From assembly GCA_026647385.1 (NCBI GenBank), contig JAPKGY010000327.1, positions 1 to 5,003 of the forward strand: a stretch of 5,003 bases of DNA, in the 5' to 3' direction. The translations under genes and the position numbers were made by a program. Position 1 is the stretch's first letter, and every line of letters begins with the position of its first letter. This DNA comes from Phycisphaerae bacterium (GTDB lineage: Bacteria; Planctomycetota; Phycisphaerae; UBA1845; PWPN01). Shown here piece by piece: positions 1 through 5,003 of the stretch. Below the pieces are notes generated by a model, which was not told the origin of the DNA, ran no database searches, and saw nothing but the letters and a program-made list of their open reading frames with translations.

Positions 1-322
1 GGCTGAGCATGCCGCTGGCGACGTCGTCGTAGACGTCGAAGATCTTGTCGAGGCCGGTGACCAGGAATACGCCCCAGACGTGGGTGCTGATGGCGCAGAG
101 TTTGAGCTTGCGCTTGTGATTGATGGTCAGCAGTTTCCGGAGTTTGAGCAGCTTGGCGATGTTCGATGAATTGAGGAAATGGACGCCCTGAAAGTTCAGA
201 ACGACGTCGTATTTGTTCTCCTTCTCCACGGTTTCCAGCAGGACGGTGAGATCATCCGTGAATTGCGGATCATCCGCCAGTTCCACCAGCAACACGTCGT
301 CGGACCAGTTCTGGATCGGCAT
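1..322 (-). CDS. STAS-domain protein (anti-sigma-factor-antagonist type), C-terminus cut by window edge
   Basis: The first 107 codons are visible and the gene runs off the left edge. The protein begins MPIQNWSDDV and is a single small domain. It has an acidic beta-strand start, then a hydrophobic strand and turn YDVVLNFQGVHFLNSSNI (residues 38-55), a basic helix (56-72), a strand KLCAIS and a final LDKIFDVYDD segment (91-100). This is the order of a STAS fold as in SpoIIAA/RsbV. Ser52 or Ser53 sits where those proteins are phosphorylated, with Asn51 where Asp is usual. Such proteins bind anti-sigma factors or other partners in the cytoplasm and are switched off by Ser phosphorylation. The ATG at 322 follows GGAGG (333-337) with a 10-base gap and has its own promoter just upstream. 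No kinase or phosphatase partner is visible here. The fold call is fairly sure; the partner and pathway are unknown. Confidence 0.8.
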   Translation of the reverse strand, partial: MPIQNWSDDVLLVELADDPQFTDDLTVLLETVEKENKYDVVLNFQGVHFLNSSNIAKLLKLRKLLTINHKRKLKLCAISTHVWGVFLVTGLDKIFDVYDDVASGMLS

Positions 323-361
323 GAAATGAAAGCCTCCATACAAAACCGCCCAGCCGCCCGC

Positions 362-390
362 ACTGTACCCAGACCCGTATGGGGTGTCAA
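362..390 (-). promoter_or_regulatory. Sigma70-type promoter for the STAS gene
   Basis: Reading the minus strand, a perfect TTGACA (-35, at 385-390) is followed by exactly 17 bases and then TACAGT (-10, at 362-367, four of six consensus bases). Transcription would start near 355, giving a leader of about 33 bases that carries GGAGG (333-337) before the ATG at 322. The spacing, position and order all agree, so the STAS gene probably has its own housekeeping promoter instead of depending on the RNase HII-like gene upstream. The rest of the 323-582 gap holds only weak short inverted repeats (for example 474-478 with 484-488) and no recognisable gene or RNA. Confidence 0.6.
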
Positions 391-582
391 TTCCGCCGAA
401 AAGAGGGCCGGGAAGCGACCTGTGTTGTGGCGCGGCCCCGCTGAAGCGAGGGCTTGCCTTAGCGTACGCTCGACCTGCTTTTGGCAGGCCGATCGGGTGC
501 GGTCGATTCGCAACGACGACTCGCCTGCGAAGAGATGGCCGCCGCACAGGCCCACCTCGCGCACGTTCCAAGGCGCACCGCC

Positions 583-1614
583 TCAAAGCAACCGGACGAG
601 ACTGCGCAAGGCGATCCCTCGCTGACGCACGACATGATCGATATCCGCCAGGAAGCGCTTGCCGTCCTCATAGTAACCGGCCGTCGGACGCAGACCCGGC
701 ACACAGGTCGCCCAATATCGGTTGAAGCACATCATGAGCAACTCGCGCACGTACTTGCTGAAGATGCTGGCCAGGGCGACAGGAAGTTGGCGGGTTTCGC
801 CGGCGGTGGTGAACCGGACGGCCCAGGTGCTGGACGCGTGATCGAGACGGTAGCCGCTGCGATCGGTGCCCTCTTCGAGGATTTCGAGCCGCGCGTCCTC
901 GAAGGCCCGCATCAATGGACGGCGATAGCCGGTGCGCCCCCCCTGCCGATCGACCCAGATCCGCAGGTCTCGACCGCCGGCAGCGTCGGCTGCACGCTGC
1001 ATGAGTCGGGCGGTCAGGCCGAACAGGACGACCGCTTTGTTGCGGGTGGCTTCGACGCGATCGTTGTAGTGGCGTTCGGGCAGGACCTCCGACCACGCCC
1101 CGCGGAAGCGGATGCCCGACGCTCCCAGGTCGGCGGCCAGGGAGTTTCGCTGGAGCAGAACGTCGGCCGCCCCCGCCGCCACGGGTAACGCGAGGTCGGC
1201 TCCGGTGTACCAGGGGTAGTCGGCGAGAAGACATTCGAGTCCGGGGCAGACTCGCTGGAGCAGAGCGTGGAGCGTCGGCGGGGTCTGGCCGGCCAACGAC
1301 AGAAACGCCAGGGCCGCCCGCTCCAAAAGAAGCACTGCTTTGTCGCCCTCGCCGCCCTTGCCGTGAAGCTTTTTGCTGTCGGCCACCGCCAGGCGTGCAT
1401 CCCGCTTGCTCGGTTTGGCGGTCACGCTGGCCCGTAGGATGGACCACAGGTCCGGGCCGTCGGCGGGATCGGCCAGCGATTTGAGCACTGAAACCGGTAC
1501 ATCGAACGCGACGGCCGACACGACCAACGGGCCGAGCAGCGGGCCATAACCCGCCTCGTCGATTCCGACCACGACGGCCGTCGGCGTTCCGTTCGGTGCG
1601 GGTGATTGCGACAT
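583..1614 (-). CDS. Divergent RNase HII-like protein with long central insertion
   Basis: The 343-residue product has the RNase HII landmarks in order: GIDEAGYGPLLGPLVVSA (17-34, with Asp19 and Glu20 as first two acidic ligands), ADSKKL (78-83), IWVDRQGG (219-226, Asp222 as third ligand), VALASIFSKYVREL (279-292, like the usual AASIxAKVTRD helix) and GLRPTAGYYEDGKRFL (307-322, like the C-terminal GYxT segment). RNase HII cuts the RNA strand of RNA/DNA hybrids and removes single ribonucleotides from DNA. Three things differ from E. coli RNase HII (about 200 residues): the GRG signature reads GYG (Tyr23), the fourth acidic residue is Glu291 not Asp, and about 140 residues separate DSKKL from Asp222 instead of about 55. 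I chose ATG 1614 because it is 18 codons before Asp19; an in-frame GTG at 1638 lies inside a strong hairpin. GGGA at 1623-1626 is a weak ribosome site. Superfamily membership is strong; catalytic activity and taxon spread are inference. Confidence 0.85.
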   Translation of the reverse strand: MSQSPAPNGTPTAVVVGIDEAGYGPLLGPLVVSAVAFDVPVSVLKSLADPADGPDLWSILRASVTAKPSKRDARLAVADSKKLHGKGGEGDKAVLLLERAALAFLSLAGQTPPTLHALLQRVCPGLECLLADYPWYTGADLALPVAAGAADVLLQRNSLAADLGASGIRFRGAWSEVLPERHYNDRVEATRNKAVVLFGLTARLMQRAADAAGGRDLRIWVDRQGGRTGYRRPLMRAFEDARLEILEEGTDRSGYRLDHASSTWAVRFTTAGETRQLPVALASIFSKYVRELLMMCFNRYWATCVPGLRPTAGYYEDGKRFLADIDHVVRQRGIALRSLVRLL

Positions 1615-1628
1615 GACGGACGTCCCAT

Positions 1629-1660
1629 GGGCGGGCACGGGCCACCACGTAGGCCCGCCC
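1629..1660. repeat. GC-rich hairpin just upstream of the RNase HII-like start
   Basis: GGGCGGGC (1629-1636) pairs perfectly with GCCCGCCC (1653-1660) across 16 bases. An alternative six-pair stem inside it joins 1638-1643 to 1652-1657 with an 8-base loop. Read on the plus strand it is followed by GGTTTTCTG (1661-1669), giving a terminator-like shape. Read on the minus strand it ends 14 bases before the ATG at 1614, so it would sit in the leader of the RNase HII-like mRNA next to the ribosome site. Its role is unknown. It could end antisense plus-strand transcripts or reduce translation of the gene. Confidence 0.55.
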
Positions 1661-1726
1661 GGTTTTCTGATGTAGCGCCGTAACCTTAAAGAGCCGCGCG
1701 CCGGTCAGTTCGTATAACAGGTGAGC

Positions 1727-1751
1727 TCGCCTCGGCGACTCGCCGAGGCGA
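1727..1751. repeat. 11-bp inverted repeat with 3-base loop (possible factor-independent hairpin)
   Basis: The arms 1727-1737 and 1741-1751 are perfectly complementary (TCGCCTCGGCG against CGCCGAGGCGA) with loop ACT. The stem is very GC-rich and would be stable in RNA from either strand. Neither side carries a run of T, so it is not a classical rho-independent terminator. It lies about 235 bases past the rhaB stop and 113 bases before the RNase HII-like ATG, where a transcription boundary would be plausible. Confidence 0.5.
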
Positions 1752-1820
1752 CCCGTGCCACCCTCCTATTTGTCCATACCACCCGTGAAACCTCTTGACC
1801 ACCGATATTAACCCCTCGCT

Positions 1821-1939
1821 TCCGCTCGGGGCTCTGATCCGCTCGGGGCTCTGATCCGCTCGGGGGACTGATCCGCTCGGGGGACTGATCCGCTCGGGGC
1901 TCTGATCCGCTCGGGGCTCTGATCCGCTCGGGGGACTGG
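1821..1939. repeat. Seven-copy 17-bp tandem repeat in two variants (A A B B A A B)
   Basis: Units start at 1821, 1838, 1855, 1872, 1889, 1906 and 1923. Variant A is TCCGCTCGGGGCTCTGA and variant B is TCCGCTCGGGGGACTGA. They differ only at unit positions 12-13 (CT against GA), and the last B ends GG instead of GA. The copies are otherwise identical, so the array expanded recently or is kept uniform. The order A A B B A A B could come from duplication of a four-unit AABB block. Each unit holds a small dyad, CCG-CT-CGG. The array begins 48 bases past the rhaB stop, outside any gene I accept. There are no spacers, so it is not a CRISPR. It could be a neutral minisatellite, a multi-site binding array or a structured 3' region of the rhaB transcript. 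Confidence 0.95.
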
Positions 1940-1986
1940 GAAGAACGGCTCGGACGGCCGATCGATCATCCCTGCCTCCGGCGCGA

Positions 1987-3462
1987 TCATCTCTGCAGTT
2001 GCTCGAACTTGCGGTACGGCTCCTCCCAGCGGGCGGAATCGGTCGGCTCATAGGTTACCAGATCGAACGAGTTCCGCACGAGCTGACGAGCGGCCTTCAG
2101 GTCGGGCAGCACGCCGGTGGCGATGGCCTGCACGGCGATGTTGCCGGTGGCGGTGGCCTCGATCGGCCCGGCGACGACGCGCCGACCCGTGGCGTCGGCC
2201 GCCCACTGGCAGAGCTGCCTGTTCTGGATGCCGCCGCCGACCGCGTGGATCACCTCGATCTTTCGGCCGGCACATTCCTCCATCCGGGCGACCACGCGAC
2301 GATACGACATCGCCAGGGCCTCGGTACACGCGCGAACGAACTCGCCGGGACCGCTCGGGGCGCGCTGGCCCGTCTTGCGGCAGAACTCGGCGATCCGCGC
2401 GGGCATGTCGCCCGGCGCGAGGAACGACGGATCGTCCGGGTTCAGGACCGCCACGAAAGGCTGGGCCTTGGCGGCCATCTCGGTGAGTTCGGCGTAGCTG
2501 TAGGACTTGCCCGCCCGCTCCCAGGTGCGCCGGCATTCCTGAACCAGCCACAAACCCATGATGTTCTTGAGGAACCGGATCGTCCCGCCAAAGCCGCCCT
2601 CGTTGGTGAAGTTGTAGGCCAGGGCTTTGGCGTTGATGATCGGCTTGTCGACCTCCATGCCCATGAGCGACCAGGTGCCGGAACTGAGGAACGCCCATGA
2701 TTGTCCGCTGACTGCCGGCACGGCTGCGACGGCGGAGCCGGTATCATGCTCGGCCGTCGCGATCACGTTCACGTCGCTCGCCCCGGTCTCCTCGGCGATA
2801 TCCTTGCGGATCGGCCCGAGGATCGTGCCCGTCTTGATGATCTCCGGGAAAATCTTCCGCGGCAGGCCCATTCTTTGGATCAGTTCGTCGGCCCAGCCTC
2901 CTTTGCGGGGATCGTACGCCTGGGTGGTCGTGGCGATGGTAAACTCCGCGTACTTCTGGCCGGTGAACCAGAAATTGAACAGGTCGGGTGTGAGCAGCAT
3001 CGTCTCGGCCTTCTCCAGCAACGGCGAACCCTCGAGCTTCATCGCCAGAAGCTGGAAGAGGGTGTTGAGCTGCATGAACTGCAGGCCGGTGTACTCGAAG
3101 AACTCTTCGCGCGGGACGATCTTGAACGCTTTGTCCAGAATACCGTTGGTCCGGGCGTCGCGGTAGTGGACCGGGCAGCCCAGGAGGCAGTCGTTCCTGC
3201 CGAGCAGACCGAAATCCACGCCCCAGGTGTCGATCCCGAGACCGGCCAACTTGCCCGTCTGCTTCACGGCCAGGGCGAGTGCGTTTTTCACCTCCGCCCA
3301 CAGTCGCAGCGTGTCCCAATGCAGGGTATCCAGCACGCGAACCGGGCCGTTCGGGAAGCGATGCACCTCGGTCAGTTCGATTTTCTTGTCGGTGATGGTG
3401 CCGAGCACTCCACGGCCGCTCTCGGCGCCGAGGTCCAGGGCAAGAAACGTATTCGTCGACAT
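1987..3462 (-). CDS. rhaB: Rhamnulokinase (L-rhamnulose kinase), FGGY sugar kinase family
   Basis: This 491-residue protein matches RhaB along its length (E. coli RhaB is 489). RhaB uses ATP to phosphorylate L-rhamnulose to L-rhamnulose 1-phosphate in the cytoplasm, between RhaA isomerase and RhaD aldolase. Visible landmarks are the phosphate loop LALDLGAESGRG (7-18), GIDTWGVDFGLL (76-87), HYRDARTNG (99-107) for sugar binding, AEHDTGSAV (237-245) with Asp240 as the likely catalytic base, LSSGTWSLMG (259-268), NFTNEGG and LKNIMGLWL (284-306), and the ATP-site segment GGGIQN (409-414). These favour rhamnulokinase over fuculokinase, xylulokinase or glycerol kinase. The ATG at 3462 follows a strong Shine-Dalgarno and lies 20 bases after the purH stop, which suggests co-transcription. 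No other rhamnose genes are in the window. The reading frame is intact. Confidence 0.95.
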   Translation of the reverse strand: MSTNTFLALDLGAESGRGVLGTITDKKIELTEVHRFPNGPVRVLDTLHWDTLRLWAEVKNALALAVKQTGKLAGLGIDTWGVDFGLLGRNDCLLGCPVHYRDARTNGILDKAFKIVPREEFFEYTGLQFMQLNTLFQLLAMKLEGSPLLEKAETMLLTPDLFNFWFTGQKYAEFTIATTTQAYDPRKGGWADELIQRMGLPRKIFPEIIKTGTILGPIRKDIAEETGASDVNVIATAEHDTGSAVAAVPAVSGQSWAFLSSGTWSLMGMEVDKPIINAKALAYNFTNEGGFGGTIRFLKNIMGLWLVQECRRTWERAGKSYSYAELTEMAAKAQPFVAVLNPDDPSFLAPGDMPARIAEFCRKTGQRAPSGPGEFVRACTEALAMSYRRVVARMEECAGRKIEVIHAVGGGIQNRQLCQWAADATGRRVVAGPIEATATGNIAVQAIATGVLPDLKAARQLVRNSFDLVTYEPTDSARWEEPYRKFEQLQR

Positions 3463-3467
3463 GCGGG

Positions 3468-3476
3468 CTCCTCCTT
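3468..3476 (-). promoter_or_regulatory. Strong ribosome binding site of rhaB
   Basis: The minus strand reads AAGGAGGAG here, ending 5 bases before the rhaB ATG at 3462 (its GGAGG core is 8 bases away). It lies entirely in the 20-base gap between the purH stop and rhaB. It fixes the rhaB start and shows that rhaB can be translated independently although it probably shares the purH transcript. No promoter fits in so short a gap. Confidence 0.85.
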
Positions 3477-3482
3477 GACGAA

Positions 3483-4970
3483 TCAGTGTTTGAAATGTCG
3501 CGTTCCGGTCATGACCATGGCGGCGCCGGCCTCGTCGCAGACCTGGATGCTGTCGGCGTCGCGGTTACCGCCGCCCGGATGGATCATCGCGGTGATGCCG
3601 GCCTCCAGCAGTTTTCGCGGCCCGTCCTCGACCGGGAAGAACGCGTCCCCGGCCGCCACTGCGCCCGCCAGCTTGTCGCCGTGGCCATTCTCCCGCGCAA
3701 GCTGGATCGCCAGATCGCACGACTTGACCCGGCTCATCTGACCCGCCCCGTTGCCGAGCAACTGCCCGTCGCGAACGATCGTGATCGCGTTGCTCTTGGT
3801 GTGCTTGCAGACGAGCCAGGCAAATCTCAAATCCGCCATTTCGGACTCCGACGGGGCCCGCTTGCTGACCACCTTCCACTGGTCTTCGTTCAAACCGATC
3901 AGGTCGCGCTGCTGGACCAGCATACCACCGGTGATTCGCTTGTAATCCAGCTCGCTCGCATCGGGCGGACCATCCATCGGGCCAACGGCCAGCAGACGGC
4001 AGGACGCCCCCCACTTTCGCTTTTCGGTCACGGTGGTGATGACGGGAATCGCGTCGTCGTCGAAGGACGGCGCGATCCAGACGTCGAGCTTGAAGAAGGC
4101 GGCCCCGGCGGTCTTGCCCCACCGCGCGAAGGTCGTCATGACGGTTTCGGCGATCTTCTTTGTGACCGGGAAGTTCATGCAAAGCACGCCCCCCGCCGCC
4201 GCAATCGGGTCTCCGAGGTACGCCCGGCGATACGTCTCGATCGGGTCATCCCCGATCGCGCACCCGCAAGCATTGGTGTGCTTGATGAACGCAACGGCAT
4301 GCTTGCCCAGTTTGGCCCGGGAGAGTTCCTTGATCAGAGATAAGGCAGAATCGCCGTCGACGTAGTTGTTGAAGGACATCAAGTCGTGCCGATGGAAGCA
4401 CGGACGGACAGATTCCTCCCTGGGGCGGGATAGGTCAAAAAGGAGATTGGCCTCCGCCGTCATGGGGCCTCGGAACATGTACACTGCCGCAGACTGACCA
4501 GGATTCTCACCGTATCGTCCTTCTCCCAAGCGGTTGAATTCCTTGAGGAACGTTCGCGGGAGACCCGATTGTTCGCCTGCCAGATAGCTGCAAACCGCAG
4601 CGTCATACGCGGATGTTGCTTCAAATGCCAGTTCCGCCAGCTTTCTTCTTGTCTCGGCGGAAACGAATCCATGTTCCCTCATCTCGGCAAGCGTAAAGCT
4701 TCGACGAAACCTGTCCTCGATCACCACCACATGCTTATGGTTCTTCGCCGCCGCCCGCAGCATGCAGGGGCCACCGATGTCGATCATTTCGATCGCCTCC
4801 TCGAAGGTGCAGTTCGGGTTGGCGATGGTTTTCTCGAAGGGATACAGGTTGACCACGACCATGTCGATGGGCTCGATGCCGTGCTCGCGGAGTTGTCGCA
4901 TGTGGTTGGACTCTATTGGCAACACGCCATTGGTAAAGTTGAATAAAATTTCTAAGGGAACCCCGGCCAA
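3483..4970 (-). CDS. purH: Bifunctional AICAR formyltransferase/IMP cyclohydrolase PurH, N-terminus missing or disrupted
   Basis: PurH formylates AICAR using 10-formyl-THF and closes the ring to IMP, the last two steps of purine synthesis. From about residue 24 the 495-residue frame follows the family. The cyclohydrolase part shows NLYPF (41-45), IDIGGPCMLRAAAKNH (63-78) with Asp64 and Lys76 matching active-site residues, and TSAYDAAV. The formyltransferase part shows RYGENPGQ (152-159), FNNYVDGDSAL, IKHTNACG (229-236) with the catalytic Lys230-His231 pair, FAWLVCKHTKSNAI, GNGAGQMSR (407-414), DAFFPVEDG (442-450), HPGGGNRDADSI and the C-terminal RHFKH. The family is usually about 510-530 residues; roughly 60-70 N-terminal residues with SDK, STGG and KTLHP are absent. 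The start given (TTG at 4970, just after an in-frame TAA at 4974-4976) is only the open-frame limit. The usual GENPHQ histidine is Gly158. Function is certain; the 5' end is not. Confidence 0.93.
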   Translation of the reverse strand: MAGVPLEILFNFTNGVLPIESNHMRQLREHGIEPIDMVVVNLYPFEKTIANPNCTFEEAIEMIDIGGPCMLRAAAKNHKHVVVIEDRFRRSFTLAEMREHGFVSAETRRKLAELAFEATSAYDAAVCSYLAGEQSGLPRTFLKEFNRLGEGRYGENPGQSAAVYMFRGPMTAEANLLFDLSRPREESVRPCFHRHDLMSFNNYVDGDSALSLIKELSRAKLGKHAVAFIKHTNACGCAIGDDPIETYRRAYLGDPIAAAGGVLCMNFPVTKKIAETVMTTFARWGKTAGAAFFKLDVWIAPSFDDDAIPVITTVTEKRKWGASCRLLAVGPMDGPPDASELDYKRITGGMLVQQRDLIGLNEDQWKVVSKRAPSESEMADLRFAWLVCKHTKSNAITIVRDGQLLGNGAGQMSRVKSCDLAIQLARENGHGDKLAGAVAAGDAFFPVEDGPRKLLEAGITAMIHPGGGNRDADSIQVCDEAGAAMVMTGTRHFKH

Positions 4971-5003
4971 TATTTATGTAAAGTTGGAATTTCTGAATCC
5001 CGC
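4921..5003. other. AT-rich edge segment with apparent degraded purH 5' sequence
   Basis: By hand count 31 of 83 bases are G or C (about 37%), against about 55-65% in the adjoining purH blocks. On the minus strand it contains ACTTTACAT (4976-4984), which reads Thr-Leu-His like the conserved KTLHP of PurH, then GGGGTT after a stretch about 4 bases too short to keep frame. The region just downstream (EILFNFTNGVLPIESN in the purH frame) again looks like a distorted version of the same KTLHPKIHGG-to-EHM stretch. The simplest reading is a poor-quality or chimeric contig end, perhaps joined to an AT-rich relative's purH. A real frameshift or recombination breakpoint is the alternative. Confidence 0.5.

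Larger units (their letters stand above)
1615..1986. other. 372-base intergenic region between rhaB and the RNase HII-like gene
   Basis: I see no convincing gene here. From the rhaB side it holds a short GC-rich spacer (1940-1986), a seven-copy 17-bp tandem repeat (1821-1939), a plainer lower-GC stretch (about 1757-1812), an 11-bp-stem hairpin (1727-1751) and an 8-bp-stem hairpin (1629-1660). On the minus strand TGTTATACG (1711-1719) resembles an extended -10 element that could serve the RNase HII-like gene, but the expected -35 position falls in the hairpin and does not match consensus. Minus-strand open frames that cross the repeat are open only because the repeat lacks stops in that orientation. 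Confidence 0.7.

Noticed and set aside
461..470. Perfect 10-bp palindrome AGCGTACGCT in the gap upstream of the STAS gene
   Set aside because: It is short enough to arise by chance, has no second copy, and shows no link to a known operator.
196..564. Minus-strand open frame continuing in the same frame after the RNase HII-like stop, possibly a C-terminal extension broken by a stop
   Set aside because: The protein already ends shortly after the conserved C-terminal segment. The downstream translation has no family resemblance and runs over the STAS gene in the wrong frame.
481..1188. Plus-strand open frame of 235 codons opposite the RNase HII-like gene
   Set aside because: It is antisense to a gene with clear RNase HII motifs, has no recognisable domain or good ribosome site, and is the expected open antisense frame in GC-rich DNA.
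1711..1719. Extended -10-like TGTTATACG on the minus strand as promoter of the RNase HII-like gene
   Set aside because: There is no matching -35, the expected position lies in a hairpin, and the leader would be about 90 bases. It is too weak to list as a promoter.
1821..1939. Possible CRISPR array
   Set aside because: The units are directly head to tail at a 17-bp period with no unique spacers, and no cas gene is present.
1686..2051. Minus-strand open frame through the 17-bp repeats with an Arg/Ser/Pro/Glu-rich repeated product
   Set aside because: It starts out of frame inside rhaB and is open only because the repeat lacks stops on that strand. There is no ribosome site or domain.
2701..3741. 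Plus-strand open frame of 346 codons opposite rhaB and the end of purH
   Set aside because: It crosses two well-identified minus-strand genes and the gap between them, and its translation resembles no protein family.
3486..4343. Plus-strand open frame of 285 codons opposite purH
   Set aside because: It mirrors the conserved purH coding sequence, so it is a shadow frame.

Overview
All four genes recognised here lie on the minus strand, so the window reads right to left as purH, rhaB, an RNase HII-like gene and a STAS-domain gene. The DNA is GC-rich (about 60-67% in the blocks counted by hand), except for the last ~85 bases at the right edge, which fall to about 37%. The gene set and protein style (a long 'DEAGYGP' RNase HII relative, a stand-alone STAS protein, a rhamnose kinase) fit a planctomycete-like or related free-living heterotroph, probably from a metagenomic assembly. 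That is an inference from memory of protein families; there is no rRNA or other direct taxonomic marker.

Layout. (a) 4970-3483: most of purH, the bifunctional enzyme for the last two steps of IMP synthesis. Its N-terminal ~60-70 residues are missing or scrambled where the AT-rich edge segment begins. (b) 3462-1987: rhaB, rhamnulokinase, starting 20 bases after the purH stop behind a strong Shine-Dalgarno sequence, so probably co-transcribed. (c) 1986-1615: a 372-base gap with a seven-copy 17-bp tandem repeat in two variants and two strong GC hairpins. (d) 1614-583: a divergent RNase HII-like protein with a long central insert and altered signature residues. (e) 582-323: a 260-base gap ending in a good sigma70-type promoter and Shine-Dalgarno. 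(f) 322-1: the first 107 codons of a STAS-domain protein, running off the left edge.

The genes do not form one pathway. PurH is purine biosynthesis, RhaB is L-rhamnose catabolism, the RNase HII relative would act on RNA in RNA/DNA hybrids if active, and the STAS protein suggests partner-switching regulation. No previously undescribed multi-gene system is evident. The parts most worth a second look are the RNase HII variant, the 17-bp repeat array, the hairpin just before the RNase gene and the broken 5' end of purH.
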